From NCBI GenBank assembly GCA_965226775.1, contig CBDDEI010000002.1, positions 1,488,001 to 1,552,000 on the forward strand: a DNA stretch of 64,000 bases, in the 5' to 3' direction. Made by a program: the position numbers and the translations under genes. Each line of letters opens with the position of its first letter. The stretch's first letter is position 1. Positions 26,502 to 34,375 of this stretch are shown in pieces. Below the pieces are notes generated by a model. It was given only the letters and a program-made list of their open reading frames with translations, did no database searches and had not been told where the DNA came from. This DNA comes from CBDDEI01 sp965226775 (GTDB taxonomy: Bacteria > Chloroflexota > Dehalococcoidia > SHYD01).

Positions 26502-27599
26502 CTAGGTCGAAAGTAACTCTGTGGAGGCATGGTCGGCTATGGCAGCGTCGAAACGCTCCAATGCGCTACGCAAGTATGCCGTGGCCCGCTCGCCATCGAA
26601 ATCGCAGTAGCCTCCCGAGACTATCCAAAAAACAAAGATTTCCAGCATCGAAAGCCGGTAGTCAGATAAGCACTCTTCAAAGGGATAGTCACTTACGCCG
26701 TTACTCACAAGGGTGGAGTGGTACGTGCGCAGAAGACCCAACTCCTCGTTCCTTCGTTGCTGCGGAGGGAACGAGTCGCTGATGAAGGTAGCAACATCGT
26801 AGGTCCCCCTGCTACGCGCACAGAACTCCCAGTCAAAAACGACTAACGACTGCGCTCCGGCAGATGTACGAAAAAAGCAATTGTCGAGACGAAAGTCTCC
26901 ATGAACAATCGTTCGCGGAGGGTTCGTGAGCTTCGCCTTTATCCTTGAGATTTCATGGCTAAGACGGTCTCCCAGCAGTCGTAAGCGTTGAGGCATTCCG
27001 TTCCCAGCCTTCTCTATGAGGGAATTCCACGCACCGGCGTATATCTCCTGGTAGGAGCCGGTTTCGGCTTCCTTCAGCGGCATCCAGCCTAGTCTGTCCA
27101 AGTGGGCGCTCTCCCACCAAGACGCCTGGAATTCGGCCAATTGAGCTACGGAATGCTGGGCTTCGATCTGGGAGCAGCCGGCTGTGCTATCGCCCTGGCG
27201 GCCTTTGGCCAGATCCTCCAACAGCAGGATAGTGTTCCCGGTTGCTGGATCTATTCCGCAGTAGTAACTATGGGGAGTCTGCAGGTGACCGTTGGTTGCT
27301 ACTTCTCGATAGAACCTGGCCTCTCGCTGGTCTAGCCCCAATTTGTTGGAGACCATCCTCAATTCAGGGTCTGTGGAGGGAAGCTTGACTACTATGGTGC
27401 GCGGTAGGCCCAAGGGATCATCGTCGTAGTGGAGCCTCAGGCGGGCCACCTGATTCATAAACCCCTTGCCCTCAGTTATGGGCTCAACCGAGTACTCCGT
27501 CACGGAGGCGTTGCTCAAGGGCTCCGTGCTGTGAAGCACCGCAGTCAGCCAGGAGGGGGTAATCTCCCAAAGGTCTTTGGGAACCGTCAAACTGGTCAT
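26502..27599 (-). CDS. Phosphotransferase family protein (aminoglycoside/ecdysteroid-kinase-like fold)
   Basis: A 365-aa protein of the kinase-fold APH/EcKL group. The N-lobe has IVVKLPSTDPELR with the ATP-binding Lys. The catalytic loop is IVHGDFRLDNCFF (HGDxxxxN) and the metal motif is VVFDWEFCARSRGTYDVA (DxE/D). Members phosphorylate small-molecule hydroxyls; the substrate here is unknown. It is 52 bp downstream of the methyltransferase gene on the same strand, with a GAGACGGC/GCCGTCTC hairpin between them. A duplicate of its 3' end lies at 23449-23537. Confidence 0.82.
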   Translation of the reverse strand: MTSLTVPKDLWEITPSWLTAVLHSTEPLSNASVTEYSVEPITEGKGFMNQVARLRLHYDDDPLGLPRTIVVKLPSTDPELRMVSNKLGLDQREARFYREVATNGHLQTPHSYYCGIDPATGNTILLLEDLAKGRQGDSTAGCSQIEAQHSVAQLAEFQASWWESAHLDRLGWMPLKEAETGSYQEIYAGAWNSLIEKAGNGMPQRLRLLGDRLSHEISRIKAKLTNPPRTIVHGDFRLDNCFFRTSAGAQSLVVFDWEFCARSRGTYDVATFISDSFPPQQRRNEELGLLRTYHSTLVSNGVSDYPFEECLSDYRLSMLEIFVFWIVSGGYCDFDGERATAYLRSALERFDAAIADHASTELLST

Positions 27600-27630
27600 G
27601 TCTCTACTATGGGAGGAAAAACCGGTCTCT

Positions 27631-27648
27631 GAGACGGCAAGCCGTCTC
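27631..27648. repeat. Inverted repeat between methyltransferase and kinase genes
   Basis: GAGACGGC and GCCGTCTC form an 8-bp stem with a 2-nt loop in the 52-bp gap. On the minus strand a TTTTT run follows about 11 nt later, so it may be a weak intra-operon terminator. Confidence 0.4.
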
Positions 27649-27651
27649 CAT

Positions 27652-28344
27652 TCATACGACTTTGCGGGCGAATAGGACGCAGTGGTCCATTGGCTTGGGG
27701 TCCTTGAAGTACATTACTCCCCCCAGCTTCTCTCCCTCGACCGGAATCACGCTCAAGCCATGGTTTGCCAGGACCGCCGTCACCTCATCTGCGCTGTAGA
27801 GTTGGAAGGTCCTATCCGCGTCGTAATCCTTATCATAGACCGTTGCGATTCCGCTTCCGACCTTGAACATAAGCTGGAGAACGCCCTCGGCCTTGAGGAG
27901 CCTAGCCAGCCCCGGCAGAGTAACTCCCAAGACTGTGTCTGGAGCAATGTGCTGGATGACCGCGTTGCAGAGAATGAAGTCGAAGGAGGCGTCCGGATGG
28001 CTGAGGGGCTGGCGGAGGTCGGCGACGGACACCCGTTGGGCGATCTCCGGATGAAGCCTGCGCGCCTCCAGAATGTTCTCCTCTATGGAGTCGACCCCAT
28101 AGATGTCGTACCCCTTCCCCCAGTAGAAGAAGACGTCGCGAGCGCCCGCCCCGCAGCCGGCGTCCAGCCCCCGGGCCCCGGCGGGGACCAACTCCTGGAG
28201 ACGGTCCATCAGATCCGTATCGCCCTTGAGCCCTGGATGGGAGAAGTCGCTGTACACGGATTGAATGAAGCCGTGGCTCACCTCGGCGTAACGCTGTGCG
28301 TTATCCTTGTAGAAGGTCTCGGAAAAATCGGGGTTTTGGCTCAT
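27652..28344 (-). CDS. Class I SAM-dependent methyltransferase
   Basis: A 230-aa cytoplasmic methyltransferase. Motif I is GLDAGCGAGARDVFFY, the acidic end of strand 2 is YGVDSIEENI, and motif IV is FDFILCNAVIQHI. It starts 12 bp after the sulfatase-like gene stop, implying co-transcription. The substrate is not predictable from sequence. Together with the sulfatase-fold enzyme and kinase it may form a small modification or degradation module. Confidence 0.85.
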   Translation of the reverse strand: MSQNPDFSETFYKDNAQRYAEVSHGFIQSVYSDFSHPGLKGDTDLMDRLQELVPAGARGLDAGCGAGARDVFFYWGKGYDIYGVDSIEENILEARRLHPEIAQRVSVADLRQPLSHPDASFDFILCNAVIQHIAPDTVLGVTLPGLARLLKAEGVLQLMFKVGSGIATVYDKDYDADRTFQLYSADEVTAVLANHGLSVIPVEGEKLGGVMYFKDPKPMDHCVLFARKVV

Positions 28345-28356
28345 AGCTGAAAGAAA

Positions 28357-29751
28357 CTAAAAACGCAGTTCCAATCGAGGTTGTAGTAGACGGTCCGGCA
28401 CGTTGGTTTCTCGCATGAACTGAACCAAGAGATCATGGATTTCTGTGGCCTGGTCTCTGTTGGTTCCTATCACGTTGTTGAGCTGTTTCGGGTCGGAAGC
28501 CAGATTGTACAGTTCCGATAGACCAGCTTTAGGACTGTAAAGTAAACTCCACTCTCCAGAAGTGATGGTCGTGACCGGATAGTCTGAGAGAGTACGGAGG
28601 AAGTTGTCCACAGAATGGACCGGATCGCCGGGGTTGGCAAAGGGAATGCTGCTGACTACGTACTCTCGACCCGGGAGGGAAGGATTTTGCATCCTGGATA
28701 AAAGAGACCGGCCTTGAACAAAGGGCGGAATCTCCATCTCCATCAGATCAAGTACGGTTGGCATAACATCCACCGCGGAGCTCAGGCCGTTGTATACCCT
28801 TGGAGATAGTCCGGGCACGTGAATCAAAAGGGGGAGGTGGATGAGCTCCTCAAAAAGGGGAGAGTATGTCCACATTGATTCTGCATCTGAATACGGCTGA
28901 AGCGTTCCATCTGAGGACTTATCTGAGCTCATCTTACCGAAGAGGCCGCCATGCTCCCCAAAGTAGAAGCCATGGTCTGTGGTGAAGATGATCGCCGTCT
29001 TGTCCGTCAGGCCCATGTTCTCGACGGACTTGAGCAAGTAACCCAACCACGTGTCGACCATAGTGATCTCGCCGCAATAGGTGGCGTGACCCTTCCGAAG
29101 CTTCTCTTCGTCGTAACCCGGCACGTCATGCCAGTTTCCGTACAACGGGAGTACGATCTCGCCATCGTACCCCGGCCAGTATTGCTCGGTGTAGTGGGGC
29201 GGAGCGTCCCAGGGTTCATGGGGGTCCCAGGTGTCTATGTAAAGAAAAAAGTCCTCTTTGTAGTGATGTTCCAACCACTGTATGGCGGTCGTGAAGGTTT
29301 TAGGCGCATTCCGGTCCGATTCATATCGCCATGACGCTCGGACGTCCAGGGATTCATGATGGTATCCTGGCTGAGGGATCATGGACCACAGAGTATCCTG
29401 GCCTCTGTTCATGAAGAAGGACTGAAACCCCCGGTCATAGTTCATGCCGTCCCTTAGATAGTAAGGGGTGTCCACCGACGCCGCCGTGTGCACGCCGTGA
29501 CCAGCCAGCGTCTCCGCCAAGGTGGTCACACCCGCAGGTAGAGGCTCCCACCCCATGAAGGACATTGTCCAGCGCCCGGTGTGATGGTCTGCTCGGGTGG
29601 GCATGGTCGGGAATCCAGCAGCATAGTGGCCGTCGAACCTGACCGACCTGGCTGCCAGTGCATCGAGGGAAGGTGTTCGAATCGTCGGATTGCCGTATGC
29701 CCCCACATGATCCCTGCGGAAGGTATCGGCAACTATCCAGATCACGTTCAT
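28357..29751 (-). CDS. Sulfatase-fold hydrolase with Thr at the formylglycine position
   Basis: A 464-aa alkaline-phosphatase-superfamily protein. The start ATG at 29751 is preceded by AGGAG and begins MNVIWIVADTFRRDH, the metal-binding Asp motif; the 20-residue upstream extension in the open frame is not family-like. Other family pieces are YIDTWDPHEPWD and AIIFTTDHGFYFGEHGG (metal-binding DH). Sulfatases need Cys or Ser in C/S-x-P-x-R for formylglycine conversion. Here the motif is Thr49-Met-Pro-Thr-Arg53, so it may be a phosphodiesterase or phosphatase or use Thr directly. No signal peptide is seen, so it is likely cytoplasmic. Confidence 0.85.
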   Translation of the reverse strand: MNVIWIVADTFRRDHVGAYGNPTIRTPSLDALAARSVRFDGHYAAGFPTMPTRADHHTGRWTMSFMGWEPLPAGVTTLAETLAGHGVHTAASVDTPYYLRDGMNYDRGFQSFFMNRGQDTLWSMIPQPGYHHESLDVRASWRYESDRNAPKTFTTAIQWLEHHYKEDFFLYIDTWDPHEPWDAPPHYTEQYWPGYDGEIVLPLYGNWHDVPGYDEEKLRKGHATYCGEITMVDTWLGYLLKSVENMGLTDKTAIIFTTDHGFYFGEHGGLFGKMSSDKSSDGTLQPYSDAESMWTYSPLFEELIHLPLLIHVPGLSPRVYNGLSSAVDVMPTVLDLMEMEIPPFVQGRSLLSRMQNPSLPGREYVVSSIPFANPGDPVHSVDNFLRTLSDYPVTTITSGEWSLLYSPKAGLSELYNLASDPKQLNNVIGTNRDQATEIHDLLVQFMRETNVPDRLLQPRLELRF

Positions 29752-30053
29752 CGCGGAAGCTCCTATGAAATGCTTCAGGCAATGTACCACAAGTTGGCCT
29801 GCCAGGCCCAAGAACTAGTCCAACTGAAACATATTCCCTTGATCAAGGGGGATCGATCAACCATTCGAGGCTGACGCCGAGGAGGCCGGGACGTGACCGT
29901 TGGCTATGGGAGAGGAGTCAATTGCTCCTCCACCTCCTTGCGGCGAGCTAGCTGTATAGGCGACGACCCTTGCCCTCACAGGTATAGAGCATGTAGCGGG
30001 CAAACGGACAATTATGGTTTACGGGCCTGCCTATTTCTGCTACCGTCAACGCC
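29752..30053. other. Divergent intergenic region with a palindrome
   Basis: A stretch of 302 bp between divergent genes with no coding signal. The perfect 14-bp palindrome CCCTTGATCAAGGG at 29836-29849, with GATCGATC nearby, is a candidate operator. No clear hexamer pairs were found. Confidence 0.4.
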
Positions 30054-31001
30054 ATGAGCATCAAGATAGGGCTTGCGCCCGGCGCGTGGCGATGGTCGGG
30101 AGGCGGCAGCGCCTTCTTTCGCTTTGTGGAGGATGCTGAAGCTCAAGGGTGGGACTCCATCTGGCTCTCCGATCGTCTTATCTCCGACCAGCTCAGTCTG
30201 GAGCCCGTGACCGCACTGGCCGCGGCCGCCGCCCGCACCAGCACGATGAAGTTCGGCACCAGCGTCCTGGCGCTGCCGTACCGTAACCCCGTCGTCCTAG
30301 CCAAGGAGCTCGCCACCGTCGACTTCCTGGCAGGCGGGCGGCTCCTGCCCGCAGTGGGCCTTGGCGGCGATGACCTGCGTGAGTACGAGGCCACCGGCAC
30401 CCGCAAAGAGGAGCGCGCCGCCCGCACGGACGAAGCCATCGGCCTGCTGAAACGCCTCTGGACGGAAGACAACGTAACGCACCAGGGCAAGTACTATCAC
30501 GTCACGAACGCTACAGTGACGCCTAAGCCCCTGTTCAAGCCCTATCCGCCCATCTGGATAGGAGGACGTACGGAGTTCGCCCTCAGGCGCGTCGCCCGCT
30601 ATGGTGACGGCTGGCTGGCGGGGTCCGTTACGACCACGGAGGTAGCGCGCTGCGTAGAGCTGCTACAAGGCTACATCGCTGAAAGCGGGCGGGACATAGA
30701 AGCAGACCACTACGGCGCCATCCTGCCGGTCTACTTAGCCGATTCCAAGGAAGAGGCGTTGCAACGCGTCCCAGCCACCGCCAACCGGACCCGCCCGGAC
30801 GTCGCCTCCATCGATCAGTTGGGCGCATTTGGCACCGCAGACGACATCCTGGCCCGCATCGGGGAGTACGTGGAAGCCGGCCTAAGCAAGTTCGTATTGC
30901 GGCCACTCTGTTCTGAAGAAGAGTCGCCTGAGCAACTCAAAGCCCTCGCGGTGCACGTGGCGGCTCCCATCAATACCCACGCTCTGCCCGCGTTCTCCTA
31001 A
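30054..31001 (+). CDS. LLM class flavin-dependent oxidoreductase
   Basis: A 315-aa bacterial-luciferase-like (LLM) TIM-barrel oxidoreductase using FMN or F420. Visible segments: FFRFVEDAEAQGWDSIWLSD at the N-terminus, LATVDFLAGGRLLPAVGLGG (the common DxxSxGRxxxGxGxG region) and PPIWIGGRTEFALRRVARYG. It differs from the three tandem LLM genes at 43-46 kb in length and spacing. Family members oxygenate or oxidise diverse organics; SAR202-type Chloroflexota carry many copies. It is monocistronic. Confidence 0.88.
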   Translation: MSIKIGLAPGAWRWSGGGSAFFRFVEDAEAQGWDSIWLSDRLISDQLSLEPVTALAAAAARTSTMKFGTSVLALPYRNPVVLAKELATVDFLAGGRLLPAVGLGGDDLREYEATGTRKEERAARTDEAIGLLKRLWTEDNVTHQGKYYHVTNATVTPKPLFKPYPPIWIGGRTEFALRRVARYGDGWLAGSVTTTEVARCVELLQGYIAESGRDIEADHYGAILPVYLADSKEEALQRVPATANRTRPDVASIDQLGAFGTADDILARIGEYVEAGLSKFVLRPLCSEEESPEQLKALAVHVAAPINTHALPAFS

Positions 31002-31141
31002 CCGTTCTCACTTAGCGGCCTTGCTGCAAGGCTGCCGCACCGTTCATCGCCTCCTCAACGCCACGGCATCCAGCGGATAGCCGCGTGTTTTCGCGCCTCC
31101 TCTTGACCGCATACGGCACGCCTGCTACAGTAATCAAGCGG

Positions 31142-31182
31142 GTGTACATGTAGACACGCACTTACACCCGCACACACGTACT
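31142..31182. promoter_or_regulatory. GTACA-rich element upstream of parA
   Basis: TGTACATGTAGACACGCA followed by CTTACACCCGCACACACGTAC lies 19-60 bp upstream of the parA start. It resembles sequences at about 13690, 34341, 41971, 42005 and 51156. Its position fits an operator or centromere for the ParA/RHH pair; this is inference. Confidence 0.4.
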
Positions 31183-31200
31183 TTATTCGTAGGATTGTCT

Positions 31201-32028
31201 ATGCGCATCATTACTATCGCCACGCAGAAGGGCGGCACCGGCAAGTCCACCGTCGCGGTCAACCTGGCCGCCGGTCTGGCGCGGGCCGGTCACCGTACCC
31301 TCCTCATCGACGTAGACCCACAGGCCAACACCACCTACGTCCTCACCGGCAGCCAGCACATTGATCCCTCGCTCTACGACGTCATCGTCAGCAACAGCGC
31401 CTCCATCAAGGAGGTCGCCATCAGCGTCCGCCTGGACCTGGACTTGGTGCCCGCCAACATCCTCCTCAGCGCCGCAGACATTACCCTGTCCAGCGTCCCC
31501 GGCAGAGAGTGGCTGATTTCCCGCAGGCTCCGCGCCCTGCAAACGCCGGAAGCCGCGGGCAAAGGCAAGGGCAAAGACAAGGACAAGGACAAGGACAAGG
31601 GTAAAGACAAAAACAAGGGCTACGAGTTCGTCATCATGGACACGCCGCCCAGCCTGGGCATTCTCACCGTCAACGCGCTGGTGGCATCGAGCGAAGTGGT
31701 GGTGCCTGTCGCCATGAGCACCTTCGCCCTCATTGGCCTCGGCCTGCTGGAGAACACCATCGCCCAGCTCAAAGAGAACCTGGAAATTAAAGACCTACAC
31801 ATTGTCGGCGCCATCCCCACCTTCTACGACCGCACCAACGTGGCCCGCGACACTATGAATATCCTGAAGGAGCATTTTGGCCCGCTGTTGCTGGAAAGCT
31901 CCATCCCCCGCACTGTAAAGATGGAGGAGGCCAATAACCGCCTGAAAACCATCTACGAATACGAGCCCGGCGGTGTGGCCGCTAACGCCTTTGAAGCCCT
32001 GGCAAAGGAGGTCATTAGCCTTGGCTAA
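31201..32028 (+). CDS. parA: ParA-family ATPase (partition/positioning)
   Basis: A 275-aa Walker-type ATPase. ATG 31201 gives MRIITIATQKGGTGKSTV with the deviant Walker A and signature Lys10; the TTG two codons earlier is less likely. Other motifs are LLIDVDPQANTTY and VIMDTPPSLG (Walker B). Between them, residues about 119-140 form a low-complexity Lys/Asp tract (GKGKDKDKDKDKGKDKNKG) encoded by a GACAAGG-like repeat, unusual in the family. ParA proteins position DNA or protein cargo on the nucleoid. It overlaps the ribbon-helix-helix gene by 8 bp. No ParB or replication initiator is nearby. Confidence 0.9.
   Translation: MRIITIATQKGGTGKSTVAVNLAAGLARAGHRTLLIDVDPQANTTYVLTGSQHIDPSLYDVIVSNSASIKEVAISVRLDLDLVPANILLSAADITLSSVPGREWLISRRLRALQTPEAAGKGKGKDKDKDKDKGKDKNKGYEFVIMDTPPSLGILTVNALVASSEVVVPVAMSTFALIGLGLLENTIAQLKENLEIKDLHIVGAIPTFYDRTNVARDTMNILKEHFGPLLLESSIPRTVKMEEANNRLKTIYEYEPGGVAANAFEALAKEVISLG
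31559..31619 (+). repeat. Low-complexity Lys/Asp codon repeat inside parA
   Basis: Runs of AAGGACA hexamer-type repeats encode alternating Lys and Asp. The tract is in frame and inserted between conserved ParA motifs, probably a surface loop. Confidence 0.8.
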
Positions 32029-32473
32029 CAGAAATAGGTTCATCAACCCCCTGTTTCAACGCACGGACCCAGAAGCTGCGCCGCTGCCCGGCTTTGAGGA
32101 GCATGTGCAGACTGAGGAGGTAGCGGAGGAGGAAGAGGCGAGCGAGGCTCAGCCCGCCGCGACCACTGCGCCGACCCCCGCGCCGACGCCGCTGCGAGGC
32201 CGCGGCCGCCCTCAGGGCGCTCGTACCGCCCGCGCGACGGCTCCCGAGACGTCTGACGCACCTGCCGAGGACGAGCCGCCGGTCAAGTTCACCTTCTACT
32301 TCTCGCCGGCGCAGCTCCGCCAGCTGGACGACCTGTGGGTGCACGCCAAGCTGGACCACGGCCAGAAGGTGAGCAAGAGCGGGTTCGTGCGCCTAGCCGT
32401 CGCCCGCCTCCTAGACGAGTTCGACAAGAACCCCACGCGGGTGCTGCGAGACCTCAAGCGCGAGCGGGGGTAG
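32021..32473 (+). CDS. Ribbon-helix-helix-like partner of ParA with disordered linker
   Basis: A protein of about 150 aa starting at TTG 32021, with AAAGGAGG nine bases upstream, overlapping the parA stop. Residues 1-20 (NRNRFINPLFQRTDPE) may bind ParA; 25-85 are acidic then Pro/Ala/Arg-rich and likely disordered. The C-terminal part (KFTFYFSPAQLRQLDDLW, VSKSGFVRLAVARLLDEF) resembles a ribbon-helix-helix DNA-binding fold. Coupling to parA is like plasmid ParF/ParG-type systems or ParA-adaptor pairs for cargo positioning. Domain assignment is by inspection and moderate. Confidence 0.7.
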   Translation: MANRNRFINPLFQRTDPEAAPLPGFEEHVQTEEVAEEEEASEAQPAATTAPTPAPTPLRGRGRPQGARTARATAPETSDAPAEDEPPVKFTFYFSPAQLRQLDDLWVHAKLDHGQKVSKSGFVRLAVARLLDEFDKNPTRVLRDLKRERG

Positions 32474-32483
32474 GCGTATTCGT

Positions 32484-32545
32484 TTAGCGGAGAGTGCAGA
32501 GAGGCCTGGCCTCTTTGCCAGGGGGCACGGGGGATGTGCCCCCGA
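32484..32545. repeat. Dispersed hairpin repeat, copy 1
   Basis: TTAGCGGAGAGTGCAG followed by a GAGAGGCC/GGCCTCTT hairpin, TTGCCAGGGG and a second GGGGGCAC/GTGCCCCC hairpin. A diverged copy lies at 40602-40666 between trpF and trpB. Confidence 0.6.
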
Positions 32546-32548
32546 ACT

Positions 32549-32652
32549 GTCCTATGCCCCATTGACACCACTCCCTTACCCTTAATCCAATACGTACAGG
32601 CATTGAACCAGAAGAGTACGCAGTAGCGCGCAGCCGCCAGAAGCCGGGACAA
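32549..32652 (+). promoter_or_regulatory. Partial duplicate of the T-box leader (promoter and stem I 5' part)
   Basis: About 100 bp match 33549-33650, including CCCATTGACACC, TTAATCnAATACG, ACAGGCnTTGAACCAGA and GAGTACGC. The similarity stops before the specifier and antiterminator regions, so this copy cannot work as a complete T-box. It lies immediately upstream of the AT-rich gene at 32665 and may supply its promoter. Confidence 0.7.
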
Positions 32653-32664
32653 ACAAGGAAAGCG

Positions 32665-33525
32665 TTGTTTGAAAGACTATCAAGGTTATTTGGTCGGGAG
32701 CGACCCACTTTTTCCCTCAGCTTAGGATTTGGTCAATACAGTTGTGTAATAGATCATCAGTCTAATTTGACGTTCCCGTCGCCTGACTATTCATTCGCAT
32801 TAATAGCTACGTGGGTGAGTTATGTTGCTCGCTATTTCTATATCTGCGATGAGCGTCAAGTACAACCCATTATGGAACATTTAGCTTCGTCTATCCCGCA
32901 ATATAGTCTTGGCCTCGGAGATCTAAGCATCGCTCTCGGCATGACCACTGAAGATCTGGGCGCCGCGATGGCTGAGGGCAAGAGCCCGATGGACATTGCT
33001 ACTAAGAAGGGCATGACTAAAGATGAGCTTTCCATAGCTGTACGGGCGGCTGAATTAAGAAGGACTGCCGAAGGACTAGGACCTATGTATGTCTTCTTTG
33101 GAGATACCCATTGGAATCCGTTTATGGCAACCCTTTATCGAACGTTGTCTGAAGATCAAATAACGGCGGCAGCAAAGCTATTCCCATTAGGCGGTCCCCT
33201 TTCCCCAATTACAGCTCAGGAACCTATCGAAAAACCACAAGTCACCTATACTTTTAAGGTAGTGATTCCAGAGAATAAAGTGCTGATCTCTAATTACCTA
33301 GACATGCCCTTATCCTCTGCTTCAGTCTTGTTACTAGCCTTTGGACTAGCTCATGTGTATAGTTTGTGCTACTCCTTACTTAGCCATGATGATTTCCAGA
33401 CACTAAATGACGTGACTATGGCTTTGTTGCAACATTATGAGACGATAGATTGCCGAGATATGCGTGTTTTCTTATCAACCCCAACCGAGCTGCTTCTGCC
33501 ATTATTAGAGGGGGATAGCAAGTAG
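32665..33525 (+). CDS. Hypothetical protein, AT-rich orphan gene
   Basis: A 286-aa protein with no family I recognise. TTG start with AAGGAAAG upstream. The middle (LGLGDLSIALGMTTEDLGAA, SPMDIATKKGMTKDELSIAV) contains two helix-turn-helix-like repeats with the L/I-A-x-x-x-G-hydrophobic-T pattern. The flanks (FALIATWVSYVARYFYICDE; SSASVLLLAFGLAHVYSLCY) are hydrophobic but not clearly transmembrane. Sampled GC is about 42 percent, well below its neighbours, and it sits between two copies of the T-box 5' region. Both facts suggest horizontal acquisition. Confidence 0.65.
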   Translation: MFERLSRLFGRERPTFSLSLGFGQYSCVIDHQSNLTFPSPDYSFALIATWVSYVARYFYICDERQVQPIMEHLASSIPQYSLGLGDLSIALGMTTEDLGAAMAEGKSPMDIATKKGMTKDELSIAVRAAELRRTAEGLGPMYVFFGDTHWNPFMATLYRTLSEDQITAAAKLFPLGGPLSPITAQEPIEKPQVTYTFKVVIPENKVLISNYLDMPLSSASVLLLAFGLAHVYSLCYSLLSHDDFQTLNDVTMALLQHYETIDCRDMRVFLSTPTELLLPLLEGDSK

Positions 33526-33561
33526 GGTAGTACCACCCGAAACCACCTTCTTTCTCCCCCA

Positions 33562-33591
33562 TTGACACCCCCTCTTCCCGCACCCTACACT
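33562..33591 (+). promoter_or_regulatory. Promoter of the T-box leader
   Basis: A perfect TTGACA (33562-33567) and TACACT (33586-33591) are separated by 18 bp, just upstream of the T-box stem I. Confidence 0.7.
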
Positions 33592-33597
33592 TAATCT

Positions 33598-33916
33598 AAT
33601 ACGCACAGGCGTTGAACCAGAGGAGTACGCTGTGGCGCAGCGGCCAGAGAGCCGGGGCAAGGTGGAAGCCCGGCACGCCAGCAGCAGCCGAATGGACTGG
33701 GGAGCCGTAGCCCGAGAGTTCGAAGCTCCGTCTTAGGCGGACGCATGAAGGACAGGTAGGCGCTACCGGAGCGGCACCGTTACCACAGCCGGAACTGTAC
33801 GTCGTAGCAGACTAGCAGTTGCAGAGATATCGCCCTCCGCCTACCGGCAGGCAGGTGAGGCGAGAAACAGGGTGGCACCGCGGAGACCATTCGCCCCTGA
33901 GCGAACGGTCTTTTTT
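33598..33916 (+). promoter_or_regulatory. T-box riboswitch (tRNA-Trp sensing)
   Basis: The leader begins near GCGTTGAACCAGAGGAGTACGC and contains a TGG triplet in GAATGGACTGGGG, a candidate Trp specifier. It includes the conserved T-box sequence AGGGTGGCACCGCGG at 33869-33883, which pairs with uncharged tRNA NCCA ends. A terminator hairpin GACCATTCGC/GCGAACGGTC (33885-33910) followed by TTTTTT overlaps it on the 3' side. T-boxes let transcription proceed when the cognate tRNA is uncharged; the downstream gene trpS and the trp operon fit Trp. Confidence 0.9.
33885..33916 (+). terminator. T-box regulated terminator
   Basis: Stem GACCATTCGC/GCGAACGGTC with loop CCCTGA and six Ts. It competes with the antiterminator containing the T-box sequence. 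Confidence 0.88.
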
Positions 33917-33937
33917 GTTGCCCGTTTCTTGGTCATT

Positions 33938-34141
33938 TTGAGGGGCGCTACAACCGAAGAAGCCATTTCCTTTGGCGAGGCACAAATGATGCTGCTAGGC
34001 GCGTTGGGGTGGATTCTTCGCTCGGCTCAGAATGACAATAGAGGATCGCTAGCGGCACAGAGGAGGAGCCTCTGCGTGCCGTGGCGAGGCACAGCATGCA
34101 TGGGCGCGTTGGGGTGGATTCTTCGCTCGGCTCAGAATGAC
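33938..34141. repeat. CATTCTGA-type palindromic repeat, two diverged copies
   Basis: 33938-34036 runs from GTCATTTTGAGGGG to GGATTCTTCGCTCGG-CTCAGAATGAC. A second copy of its right half, with the same GCGTTGGGGTGGATTC lead, lies at 34107-34141. They belong to the family described at 42135-43217. They separate the T-box from trpS by about 560 bp. Confidence 0.75.
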
Positions 34142-34340
34142 AAGAGAGGATCGCTGGCGGCATAGAGGAGGAGCATGCACGTGATGCCAGAGAGGCCGTG
34201 ACCGTGCCGCCGGCGCAGGACAGCACCTCGCTTGCGGTCCTGCCGCCGGGACCGATTGTTGGACGCCATGCTGAGCGCTCTTTGATGGAGACTACGATTG
34301 TGATTCGTTAGGGGTGCAGGCGTAAGACTATGCCTGGAGA

Positions 34341-34375
34341 ACCCGTACACGTGTGTACAAGTAGACACTTATATC
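34341..34375. promoter_or_regulatory. GTACACGTGTGTAC element
   Basis: CCCGTACACGTGTGTAC is followed by AAGTAGACACTTATA. It shares TGTACA(A/T)GTAGACA and CTTA with the element upstream of parA. Confidence 0.45.

Noticed and set aside
33872..34165. 97-aa reading frame after the T-box
   Set aside because: It begins inside the T-box terminator and consists of duplicated palindromic-repeat sequence.
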